Shown here: positions 1 to 6,032 of the stretch, piece after piece
Position numbering within the stretch: position 1 is the first letter of the stretch
Layout: every line of letters starts with the position of its first letter
Assembly (NCBI GenBank): GCA_035291645.1
Contig: DATDRQ010000087.1
Span: forward strand, 1 to 8,380
Origin: DATDRQ01 sp035291645
GTDB lineage: Bacteria; Chloroflexota; Anaerolineae; Anaerolineales; UBA4823
Reading direction: 5' to 3'
Length of the DNA: 8,380 bases
Translations under genes and position numbers: made by a program
The notes under the pieces: model-generated
Database searches by the model: none
Seen by the model: only the letters and a program-made list of their open reading frames with translations
What the model was told of the DNA's origin: nothing

Positions 1-226
1 GGTCACGGTCGGGCCAGGCGGGGTCGGCCGGGTTGTGCTTCAGATAGCGCGTCCACAGCACCAGCGCCATGTCCGCTGCGCCCAGCGGCAGTCCCGGGTG
101 GCCCGAGTTGGCCTGCTGCACGGCGTCGGCCGCCAGCATGCGGATGGTCGTGGCTGCCAGCCGGTCGCTTTCATCATAAGTCCCCATGTGGTTCTCCAGT
201 GAGGTTCGTTCGGTTAAGTTTTGCAT
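1..226 (-). CDS. tkt: Transketolase, N-terminal fragment (gene runs off the left edge)
   Basis: Only the first 75 codons lie in the window, on the minus strand. The reading contains the transketolase N-terminal signature: DAVQQANSGHPG at residues 35-45, then LGAADMALVLW (48-58) and LKHNPADPAWPDRD (62-75). His43 of the SGHPG motif corresponds to the conserved active-site histidine near the N-terminus of E. coli TktA. The family transfers two-carbon ketol units between sugar phosphates using thiamine diphosphate, in the cytoplasm. The motif set matches full-length transketolase rather than the split N-terminal subunit type. The ATG at 226 has AGGGAG 8 nt upstream. A second in-frame ATG at 187 has GGAG 6 nt upstream and would give a more typical short N-terminus, so the start is uncertain. 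It lies 21 nt downstream of the dehydrogenase stop codon on the same strand, so one transcript is likely. What is seen is the motif; the enzyme's specificity is not visible. Confidence 0.93.
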   Translation of the reverse strand, partial: MQNLTERTSLENHMGTYDESDRLAATTIRMLAADAVQQANSGHPGLPLGAADMALVLWTRYLKHNPADPAWPDRD

Positions 227-247
227 ATAGAATTCTCCCTTATGCGT

Positions 248-2686
248 TCACGAGTGCACCCGCTCGCCCTTCGGGTCGAACAGCGGGGCGCGCTCGACCG
301 TGGCGCAGACCAGCTCGCCGAAGAACTCGATCTCGAGCTCAACGCCCGGGTTGGCGTACTGGATGGGCAGGTAGGCAAAGACGATGCTCTTCTCCACGCT
401 ATAGCCATAGCCGCCGGAGGCCACCCAGCCGATGATCTGCTGGCTGCCAGCCAGGCGGACCGGCTCCTTGCCCAGGGCGATCACCCGGTTATCCGCCAGG
501 GTAGCGCAGCACAGCTTGCGCTGGAGGCCGGCTTCCTTCTGCTCGAGCAGCGCCTGGCGCCCGATGAAATCGCCCTTATCGAGCTTGACGGCGAAACCCA
601 GCCCGGCCTCGTAGGGGGTGTAATCCGGGCTAATCTCGGAACTCCAGTAGCGGTAGGCCTTCTCCAGGCGCAGGCTGTCGAGCGCCTTGTATCCGGCGGC
701 GACCAGACCTTCCGGCTGCCCGGATTCCCAGAGCACGTCCCAGACGCGCTGCCCGTACTCCATCGGCGGGTAGAACTCCCAGCCCAGCTCGCCGACGTAC
801 GTGACGCGGCTGGCGAGCAGGGGCACGTCACCGACGGTGATGCGTTTGGCGGTCATGTAGGGGAAGGCGGCGTTGGAGACGTCGTCGTGGGTGACCTTGT
901 ACAGGATCGCCCGGGCCTTCGGACCCCACAAACCGATGCAGGCGTAAGCCGAGCTGACGTCCTCGATGGCGACTGTGCCGTCCTCCGGCAGGTGCAGGCG
1001 CAGCCAGGAGCGGTCGTGCTCGCCGAAGGAGGTGCCGGTGATGATCAGGAAGCGGTCCTCCGCCAGGCGGGTAACGGTGAAGTCGCACTCGATCCCGCCG
1101 CGCGGGTTGAGGCACTGGGTGTAGACCACCGTCCCGGCCGGCTGGTCGATGTCGTTAGCGCACACGTAGTTGAGGAAATCCAGCGCGCCGGGGCCACGCA
1201 CCTCGAACTTATTGAAGGAGGTCTCGTCGAACAGGCCGGCAGCGGCGCGCGTCTCGAGGTGCTCGTAGCCGATCGCCCGGCTCCAGTTGTGGCGCGCCCA
1301 ACCCTTGGGCTCGTGCCCGTGGCGGGCCAGCCCCTCATGCGGCTTGAACCAGTTGGGGCGCTCCCAGCCGAACTTCTCGCCGAAAGAGGCGCCCAGGTCG
1401 CGCAGCCGGTAGTAGGTGGGCGAGAGGCGCTGGCCGCGCCCGGTCATGCGCTCCTCGCCGGGATAGTGGATGTCGTAGTATTGGGAATAGGTCTCGATGG
1501 TGCGGGCCAGGGTGTAGTCCTGGCTGGCGTAGTTGGGGCCGAAACGGCGCACGTCCAGGCGCCACATGTCCCATTCGGGGTGCCCGTCGACGATCCACTC
1601 GGCCATGACCTTGCCGATGCCGCCGGCGCCCGCCAGCCCATGGGCGCAAAAGGCGCACGCCACCCAAAAGCCCTTGACCGAGGTCGGGCCGAGCAGGAAC
1701 TCGCCGTCCGGGGTGAAGCCCTCCGGGCCGTTGAGCAGCTGGATGATCTCCGCCGTCTCGACCACCGGGACGCGCTTGATCGAGTTCTCCATCAGCGGCG
1801 CGAAGCGGTCCCAATCGGGGGGCAGCAACTGGTACTTGAAGTCCTTGGGGATGCCCCGCAGGCCGAACGGCTCCGGGTTACGCTCGTAGCCGCCGGTGAC
1901 CAGCCCGCCGACCTCCTCCCGCCAGTAGACCAGCAGGTCCGGGTCGCGCAGGGTGGGGATGTCGTGGTCGACGCCCGGGATGGGCTTCGTGATGATGTAC
2001 AGGTGGGCCATAGGAACGACCGGCAGGAACAAGCCGACCATCTTGCCGACCTCGCCGCCCCACTGTCCGGCGGCGTTGACCACGTGCTCGGTCTTAATCG
2101 TGCCGCGGTTGGTGACCACCTCGCGCACGGCGCCCCTCTCGACCTTGATCGCCTCCACGTCGGTGTCCTGGAAGATGCGGGCGCCGCGGCTCTTGGCCCC
2201 GGCTGCCAGGGCGTTGGTCAGCCCGGTCGGGTCGATCATGCCGTCGTTGGGAGTGAAAGCTGCGCCAACCACGCCCTCGATTGACATGAGCGGGAACATG
2301 GCCTGGGCTTCCCTGGGGGTGAGCAGGTCCATCGGCATGCCGAAGGAGCGCGCCATCCCGACCAGGCGCTTGATATCCTCCATGCGCTCCGGAGAGGAGG
2401 CCAGGCGCAGGCCGCCGACCTCGCGCCAGCCGGTATCTACGCCGGTCTCGTCCTTCAGCCGGCGGTAGAGGTCGGTGCTGTAGTACATCATGCGGGTCAG
2501 ATTGGCGTCGGAGCGCAGCAACCCGACCAGGCCGGCAGAGTGCCAGGTTGAGCCGGCGGTCAGCTCGTGGCGTTCCAGAATGACGACATCTTTCCAGCCC
2601 ATCTGGGTCAAGTGGTAGGCGATGCTGCAGCCGCCCACGCCGCCCCCGATGATGACAACTTGTGCGTGTGGGGGTAAATCTGCCAT
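248..2686 (-). CDS. FAD-dependent dimethylglycine/sarcosine dehydrogenase-like protein with C-terminal GcvT domain
   Basis: An 812-residue two-part protein. The N-terminal half (about 8-370) is a DAO-type FAD domain with the dinucleotide-binding stretch VVIIGGGVGG (10-19). It also has GSTWHSAGL (45-53), whose His49 aligns with the covalent flavin-linking histidine of mitochondrial dimethylglycine dehydrogenase, and a C-terminal FAD-contacting stretch HGLAGAGGIG (349-358). A linker domain (about 370-430) leads to a glycine-cleavage T-protein folate domain (about 475-710, with YVGELGWEFY at 630-639 and YKALDSLRLEKAYRYW at 666-681) and a GcvT C-terminal barrel (about 715-805). The family oxidatively demethylates N-methylated glycines and passes the one-carbon unit to tetrahydrofolate, or releases formaldehyde when folate is absent. 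Length and order are normal for the family. The ATG at 2686 has AAGGAGA 8 nt upstream. Which methylamine is used, or whether it is a related orphan such as a PDPR-like protein, cannot be decided from sequence. It is followed at 21 nt by transketolase. Confidence 0.92.
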   Translation of the reverse strand: MADLPPHAQVVIIGGGVGGCSIAYHLTQMGWKDVVILERHELTAGSTWHSAGLVGLLRSDANLTRMMYYSTDLYRRLKDETGVDTGWREVGGLRLASSPERMEDIKRLVGMARSFGMPMDLLTPREAQAMFPLMSIEGVVGAAFTPNDGMIDPTGLTNALAAGAKSRGARIFQDTDVEAIKVERGAVREVVTNRGTIKTEHVVNAAGQWGGEVGKMVGLFLPVVPMAHLYIITKPIPGVDHDIPTLRDPDLLVYWREEVGGLVTGGYERNPEPFGLRGIPKDFKYQLLPPDWDRFAPLMENSIKRVPVVETAEIIQLLNGPEGFTPDGEFLLGPTSVKGFWVACAFCAHGLAGAGGIGKVMAEWIVDGHPEWDMWRLDVRRFGPNYASQDYTLARTIETYSQYYDIHYPGEERMTGRGQRLSPTYYRLRDLGASFGEKFGWERPNWFKPHEGLARHGHEPKGWARHNWSRAIGYEHLETRAAAGLFDETSFNKFEVRGPGALDFLNYVCANDIDQPAGTVVYTQCLNPRGGIECDFTVTRLAEDRFLIITGTSFGEHDRSWLRLHLPEDGTVAIEDVSSAYACIGLWGPKARAILYKVTHDDVSNAAFPYMTAKRITVGDVPLLASRVTYVGELGWEFYPPMEYGQRVWDVLWESGQPEGLVAAGYKALDSLRLEKAYRYWSSEISPDYTPYEAGLGFAVKLDKGDFIGRQALLEQKEAGLQRKLCCATLADNRVIALGKEPVRLAGSQQIIGWVASGGYGYSVEKSIVFAYLPIQYANPGVELEIEFFGELVCATVERAPLFDPKGERVHS

Positions 2687-2723
2687 TTACGAGCTCTCCT
2701 TCGATATATAAGTTAAGACATGT

Positions 2724-2762
2724 TTGGAGTTTTCGGGTGGATAAGTCGCCCGAAAACTCCAA
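2724..2762. promoter_or_regulatory. Perfect 14-bp inverted repeat upstream of the dehydrogenase gene
   Basis: TTGGAGTTTTCGGG at 2724-2737 is exactly complementary to CCCGAAAACTCCAA at 2749-2762, with an 11-nt loop. It lies 38-76 nt upstream of the dehydrogenase ATG (2686) and upstream of its ribosome-binding site. It could be a repressor operator or a leader hairpin. There is no T-run on the minus strand after the stem, so a canonical terminator is unlikely. I saw no convincing -35/-10 pair for the gene. Confidence 0.6.
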
Positions 2763-2800
2763 TTGGCGAAACATTTAACCGCCCGGGAGGATTTAGTATC

Positions 2801-2880
2801 TGTCCGAAATTAGGATGAAGAGGGTGTTGTGTGCGGGCAAAGCCCGCACACAACACCCTACCCTCCTGAATTTTTGGATA
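2801..2880. repeat. MITE-like palindrome with perfect 18-bp central hairpin
   Basis: The core is AGGGTGTTGTGTGCGGGC (2821-2838), loop AAA, and its exact complement (2842-2859). The core is nested in a weaker outer inverted repeat: 2801-2815 (TGTCCGAAATTAGG) resembles the complement of 2865-2880 with two one-base gaps. It sits 50 nt beyond the stop codon of the CBS gene and 135 nt before the dehydrogenase start. No poly-T follows either arm directly (the nearest T-run is TTTTT at 2871-2875), so it is not a textbook terminator, although the stem may still mark transcript ends. Nested palindromes of this form are usually dispersed repeats; whether this one recurs elsewhere in the genome cannot be seen here. 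Confidence 0.65.
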
Positions 2881-2908
2881 GGCTCTCATCCATCCGGTCG
2901 GTGACTTT

Positions 2909-3721
2909 TTACTCCTGCCAGACGGAGCCCGGCCGGGCCATTTCGACCACGATATCGTAGGACGAGATCACCCCGAGCGGGAGCCAATCCGGCTCGTCGG
3001 CGTCCTGCACCAGCAGGCGGTGGTGGTGGTTTTCGATCATCAGCTGGGCCGCTGCGCGCAGGCTGGCGTGGATGCCGATCGAAAGGGCCGGGTGCATGAC
3101 TTCCGTCACCAGGAAGTCATCCGCCAATCCCTTCTCGCAGTCGTAATCGAGCAGGTCCAGGCCGCTGAAGATGCCAAGCGGCTTCCCATACGCATCTACC
3201 ACCAGCACCGAACGCCAGCCGGTATCGCTGAGCGCCCGGGCGGCGGCAATCACCGGGGTCTTATCCCGGCATACCATGTACACGTCAGACATCACCTCGC
3301 CGACCGTCTTGCGGCCCACCGGCGCGCTCTGCGCCATCTCGCGCAGGAAGTCGGAGACGGAGATCACCCCAACTGGACGGGCGCGGTCCATGACCAGCAG
3401 GCGGCGGATCTGTTCATCCTTCATGCGGCAGGCCGCCTGGTTGGCCGGTTCGGAAGCGTCAATAGTCGCCACCGGTGTGGACATCAGCTCGCCCGCCGTC
3501 ATGCGACGCATCGCCAGCAGGCTCTCCGGGTCCTGCGAGAGCCATTCTCCGGCCAGCAGGTCGAAGTCGGTGATCACGCCGATCGGGTTGCGGGCCTGGT
3601 CGACGACGAACAGGGAGTGGACACGCCGCTCAGCCAGCAGCCGGGCCACTTTTCCCAGGGATGCGTTTGGCGGGCAGGTCATCACGCCGGGCGTCATGAG
3701 ATCTCGAACCAACCTGGTCAT
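2909..3721 (-). CDS. Four-CBS-domain protein (two Bateman modules)
   Basis: A 270-residue protein made almost only of four CBS repeats, at about residues 5-58, 76-132, 140-193 and 205-262. Each opens with a (D/E)LM- or EVM-type motif (RDLMTP, GELMST, GEVMSD, TEVMHP) and ends in a GVIT-D or GVIS-D type strand (GVITDFDLL, GVISVSDFL, GIFSGLDLL, GVISSYDIV). CBS pairs form Bateman modules that bind adenosyl ligands such as AMP, ATP or related nucleotides and regulate partner proteins; no catalytic or membrane segment is present. I chose the ATG at 3721 because a perfect AGGAGG lies 7 nt upstream. A longer open frame to 3943 overlaps the upstream gene, is low-complexity Arg/Pro/Gly, and is rejected. 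The gene follows the nucleotidyltransferase-like gene after 11 nt, so the two are probably one operon, and the CBS protein may sense a nucleotide for its neighbour. That link is inference. Confidence 0.92.
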   Translation of the reverse strand: MTRLVRDLMTPGVMTCPPNASLGKVARLLAERRVHSLFVVDQARNPIGVITDFDLLAGEWLSQDPESLLAMRRMTAGELMSTPVATIDASEPANQAACRMKDEQIRRLLVMDRARPVGVISVSDFLREMAQSAPVGRKTVGEVMSDVYMVCRDKTPVIAAARALSDTGWRSVLVVDAYGKPLGIFSGLDLLDYDCEKGLADDFLVTEVMHPALSIGIHASLRAAAQLMIENHHHRLLVQDADEPDWLPLGVISSYDIVVEMARPGSVWQE

Positions 3722-3728
3722 CGGGTTT

Positions 3729-3734
3729 CCTCCT
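3729..3734 (-). promoter_or_regulatory. Shine-Dalgarno site of the CBS gene, overlapping the upstream stop codon
   Basis: A perfect AGGAGG on the minus strand, 7 nt before the ATG at 3721. It overlaps the TAG stop (3733-3735) of the upstream gene, which favours translational coupling of the pair and fixes the CBS start. Confidence 0.85.
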
Positions 3735-4524
3735 ACTGGACTTCGTCGACGTCTTTGTACCACTTGACCCGGTCGCCGACGCGGTCGCGCAGGCGCCAGG
3801 CGGTGGACTTGGGTTCTTTTTCGATGCGCCCCAGGGCCTGGTCCACCCGGGCAGCCACGTGTTGCTTCTGATCGTCGCTGAGCTGGGGATAATGGTCCGC
3901 CATCTGCTTGACTTTCACCAGGTTCATCGTCGTCGTGCGCCAAAGGCCCCAGTCCTTGGAGAGCAGCTGGGCGACCCGGTCGATATTAATTACTTCCTTA
4001 TCGCTGTTCCCGAGCGGGTGCTCTAGCAGCAGCATGATCGTATCGATGATGTCCTTCTCGTTGATCTGGAAGATCTGCATCTTCTCCAGCAGCAGCTCGG
4101 CCAGCGGGATGGTGGGCGTGTCCACCTCCAGGCGGGCGTTCCAGCTGACCACGTGAGAGAAGTCGAGTTTGTCGAAGAAGACGTCGACGTGCAGGGAGGT
4201 GCCGGAGTTCTCGAAGATGGCCCGGTCTCCCTCGCTGACGATGAAGACCTCCCGGTTTTCGGTATAGCCCAGGCCGGACATGAGCGCTTTCACTTCTCTG
4301 GTCTGCTTCTTATAAGCGGCAAAGTCGATGTCAGTATAAGCCCGGCCCATGGCCGCCTGTAAGAATCCATACTGGGCACAATGCATCTGGAAAGCCAGCG
4401 AGCCGATCACCCGCATCAACACCCCCGCTGCGTCGCTGGCCTGGATGATCCGTTTGAGTTCGTTCTCGAACCGCTCGCGTTCCGCCTGATCCTGCTCACC
4501 CATCCCTATCGAACTGGTTGTCAT
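3733..4524 (-). CDS. Nucleotidyltransferase-like protein (Pol beta/MNT-type fold)
   Basis: A 263-residue protein with the hallmarks of the nucleotidyltransferase superfamily: a GS motif at Gly41-Ser42 (RVIGSLAF), a paired-aspartate motif at Asp65/Asp67 (YTDIDFA), and a third candidate metal ligand at Asp114 (LHVDVFF). A helical C-terminal half follows, containing PLAELLLEKMQIF and a long charged tail. This pattern recalls AbiEii-type and aminoglycoside nucleotidyltransferases, which transfer NMP groups from NTPs to proteins, RNA or small molecules. I do not recognise the exact family and assign no substrate. No signal peptide or membrane segment is seen. The ATG at 4524 has AAGGAG 6 nt upstream; a longer frame reaching 4629 would start inside the -10 box and is rejected. 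The next gene, 11 nt on, encodes a CBS-domain protein. No AbiEi-like antitoxin gene is adjacent, which argues against a classic AbiE toxin pair. Confidence 0.7.
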   Translation of the reverse strand: MTTSSIGMGEQDQAERERFENELKRIIQASDAAGVLMRVIGSLAFQMHCAQYGFLQAAMGRAYTDIDFAAYKKQTREVKALMSGLGYTENREVFIVSEGDRAIFENSGTSLHVDVFFDKLDFSHVVSWNARLEVDTPTIPLAELLLEKMQIFQINEKDIIDTIMLLLEHPLGNSDKEVINIDRVAQLLSKDWGLWRTTTMNLVKVKQMADHYPQLSDDQKQHVAARVDQALGRIEKEPKSTAWRLRDRVGDRVKWYKDVDEVQ

Positions 4525-4530
4525 GGCACA

Positions 4531-4536
4531 CTCCTT
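4531..4536 (-). promoter_or_regulatory. Shine-Dalgarno site fixing the nucleotidyltransferase-like start
   Basis: AAGGAG on the minus strand, 6 nt before the ATG at 4524. The upstream in-frame ATG inside the same region (reading MKECAM) begins within this site, so it cannot use it. Confidence 0.75.
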
Positions 4537-4549
4537 CATTGGACCACAA

Positions 4550-4563
4550 CCCGCAAGTGCGGG
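4550..4563. promoter_or_regulatory. Small hairpin in the 5' leader of the nucleotidyltransferase/CBS operon
   Basis: CCCGCAAGTGCGGG (plus strand) pairs CCCGC with GCGGG around a 4-nt loop. It lies in the roughly 98-nt leader between the predicted transcription start and the ATG at 4524, about 14 nt upstream of the Shine-Dalgarno site. A role in translation is possible but not shown. Confidence 0.35.
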
Positions 4564-4628
4564 AGGCGGTCGTTTGCGGTGTAATTCCCGGAATTTGCTG
4601 ACGAACGCCCGCGGAAACGCGCACCTCA

Positions 4629-4657
4629 ATTATAGCGGAAAATTCAAAAACATGCAA
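4629..4657 (-). promoter_or_regulatory. Sigma-70-type promoter of the nucleotidyltransferase/CBS operon
   Basis: On the minus strand, TTGCAT (4657-4652), a 17-bp spacer and TATAAT (4634-4629) form a near-consensus promoter pointing into the operon, with transcription expected to start near 4622. It lies in an AT-rich island (about 4628-4735) within a GC-rich genome. A weaker second candidate, TTGAGC (4699-4694), 17 bp, GATTAT (4676-4671), lies upstream in the same direction. Confidence 0.8.
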
Positions 4658-4748
4658 TTTTTTGCAGGGAATAATCTATTGGGTGAAAAAATCGCTCAAT
4701 TTCCGTCAATTTTGCGAGGTTTTGCAGATGATTCGCATCGAGGCAGGC

Positions 4749-5849
4749 TCAAGGCAAGACCGTGCGGGTGCATATCGCTTTCAACTGCCCGGCGTTGGAT
4801 TCCTGGCGCAGCCAGCCGATCAGGTTGACGTTGTGCCGCAGGTAACCCAGGTACTCCTGAGGGTCGACGTCCTTGCTGAAATAATCTTTCATCGCCCAGT
4901 ACAGCACGAACAGGTTGCCGGCCCGGATCATGACGGGCAGGTATTCGAGCTCCGCCGGGATGAGTGGGCCGATGCCCTGGGCCTCCCTCAGCCGGTCCTG
5001 GTAGGCCTGCAGGAAAACGCCTAACGGCTCCAGGCGCAGGCTGCCGTCCATCTCCGCCTGCCACTCGGCGAAGAAGTAGAACAGCGCCAGCCCGACGTCG
5101 AAGGCGCGCGTGTCGATCTTCGACCAATCGAAATCAAACAAGGCGGTAACCCGGCCGTCCTCGAATTTAAGATTGCCCGGGTGATAGTCGCAGTGGATCA
5201 CTACTTCCGGCAAAGACTGGCAGCGCGGGTCGTCGAGGCAGGCCTGCACGGCGCGGGCCTCGTCCAGCAAAAGGGCATGGTGCTCGAGCAGGTATTGGTC
5301 GAAGGGGGTCCCCCGGTTATTCTGCGGGGCGCGGCGCAGGCTGGCGGTGATCTCGGGCAGCAGGTCGCGCATCTTGGGCTCGTGGCGCCGCCCGGCAGGC
5401 AGCAGGTAGCTGACCGCGTCGTGGAATTCGGCCAGCACCCGGGCCGAGCTGCGCACTTCTTCGTCCGTCAGCCGCGTATCCACCCAGCTGTACTTGTCCC
5501 GGCCGGGCAGGAACTCGAACATGGCGTAAAAGGCCTGCTCGCCTTGAAAGACGGGATGCGGGCGGCGCAGATAGCTCTTCCCGGCCTGGGTGCGGTAGAC
5601 GCGCGCCACCGGCAGCCGGCTGTGGGCGATCAGATGCTGCGTCACCGAGTGCTCGAAGGCGATCTCTTCCTCCTGCACGCCCAGTTTATAGCGGCGCAGG
5701 AAGTATTTATCCCACTCGCCGTCTTTGGCGCACATGATCACGAAGCTGGTGTTGACGGTGCCGCGCTGGTCCTGATCGCACGCGACCAGCTCTCCCAGGT
5801 CATATTCCCCCACGATGCCGCGCACTTCTGAGAGGTAACCGGCTTCCAT
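4749..5849 (-). CDS. APH-fold small-molecule kinase (homoserine kinase II / RdoA-like)
   Basis: A 366-residue phosphotransferase of the aminoglycoside/choline/homoserine kinase superfamily. The catalytic loop is at 216-228 (VVIHCDYHPGNLK), with His219, catalytic Asp221 and Asn226. The metal-binding aspartates follow in ALFDFDW (Asp239, Asp241). The N-lobe carries DKYFLRRYK (47-55) and EEEIAFEHSVTQHL (60-73), typical of the ThrB2/RdoA group. These enzymes phosphorylate hydroxyl groups of small molecules, or proteins, with ATP in the cytoplasm; the substrate is not visible. The C-terminal helices contain FVLYWAMKDYF (314-324). The start is chosen at ATG 5849 because homology-like sequence begins there. 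There is no Shine-Dalgarno site, but TATACT ends 7 nt before the ATG, so the mRNA may be leaderless. A TTG start at 5933 is possible but poor. The gene diverges from the DeoR-type regulator and may be controlled by it. Confidence 0.87.
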   Translation of the reverse strand: MEAGYLSEVRGIVGEYDLGELVACDQDQRGTVNTSFVIMCAKDGEWDKYFLRRYKLGVQEEEIAFEHSVTQHLIAHSRLPVARVYRTQAGKSYLRRPHPVFQGEQAFYAMFEFLPGRDKYSWVDTRLTDEEVRSSARVLAEFHDAVSYLLPAGRRHEPKMRDLLPEITASLRRAPQNNRGTPFDQYLLEHHALLLDEARAVQACLDDPRCQSLPEVVIHCDYHPGNLKFEDGRVTALFDFDWSKIDTRAFDVGLALFYFFAEWQAEMDGSLRLEPLGVFLQAYQDRLREAQGIGPLIPAELEYLPVMIRAGNLFVLYWAMKDYFSKDVDPQEYLGYLRHNVNLIGWLRQESNAGQLKAICTRTVLP

Positions 5850-5856
5850 ACGCGCC

Positions 5857-5862
5857 AGTATA
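5857..5862 (-). promoter_or_regulatory. Possible -10 box giving a leaderless kinase mRNA
   Basis: TATACT on the minus strand, separated by 7 nt from the ATG at 5849, so transcription would start at or next to the start codon. The -35 region at 17 bp spacing (TTCTTC, 5885-5880) is poor, so this call is tentative. Confidence 0.4.
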
Positions 5863-5916
5863 CCACCGCATATGAATGCGAAGAAGCAACGGCTCACCCC
5901 ACTGAGATTCTTGATT

Positions 5917-5964
5917 TTGACAAATTCTTGCAATTCCGTTCAAACTTCGCTATAATCATGTCAA
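5917..5964. promoter_or_regulatory. Inverted TTGACA/TGTCAA words bracketing the regulator promoter (candidate operator)
   Basis: TTGACA at 5917-5922 and TGTCAA at 5959-5964 are exact inverted copies with centres 42 bp apart, about four helical turns. The flanks are partly symmetric too (GATTTTGACA versus AATCTTGACA when the right copy is read on the minus strand). They enclose the -35 and -10 boxes of the DeoR-type gene. Autoregulation through looping is plausible for this family but is inferred only. Confidence 0.4.
5928..5956 (+). promoter_or_regulatory. Sigma-70-type promoter of the DeoR-type regulator/phosphoesterase genes
   Basis: TTGCAA (5928-5933), a 17-bp spacer and a perfect TATAAT (5951-5956). 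Transcription is expected near 5963, leaving a leader of about 70 nt before the ATG at 6033. Its -35 differs by one base from that of the minus-strand operon promoter at 4629-4657. Confidence 0.8.
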
Positions 5965-6032
5965 GATTTAATCATTTTCCGTCACCGTTCGCATACAGCA
6001 CAGACTAGATCGGGGAGCAAGAGGCCGCGACC

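Noticed and set aside
221..2284. 687-codon open frame on the plus strand opposite the dehydrogenase
   Set aside because: It is antisense to a clearly conserved gene, has no recognisable domain, is Val/Ala/Gly/Leu-rich as expected from third-position GC bias, and lacks a ribosome-binding site.
2821..2859. Canonical rho-independent terminator for the CBS operon
   Set aside because: The stem is strong, but the minus strand continues with CTTCATCC rather than a T-run, and the stem is nested in outer inverted repeats.
3020..3871. 283-codon open frame opposite the CBS gene
   Set aside because: Antisense to a well-defined four-CBS protein and its upstream neighbour; low-information composition and no motif.
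3722..3943. N-terminal extension of the CBS protein
   Set aside because: It overlaps the coding end of the upstream gene, reads as Arg/Pro/Gly-rich low complexity, and the perfect AGGAGG before 3721 marks the real start.
3733..4524. AbiE-type toxin-antitoxin pair
   Set aside because: The nucleotidyltransferase motifs resemble AbiEii loosely, but the partner gene encodes CBS domains rather than an AbiEi-type winged-helix antitoxin.
5181..5831. 216-codon open frame opposite the kinase
   Set aside because: Mirror frame of a gene with intact catalytic motifs; no independent support.
5917..5956. TTGACA at 5917 as the -35 box for TATAAT at 5951
   Set aside because: The spacing is 28 bp; TTGCAA at 5928 gives exactly 17 bp and fits better.
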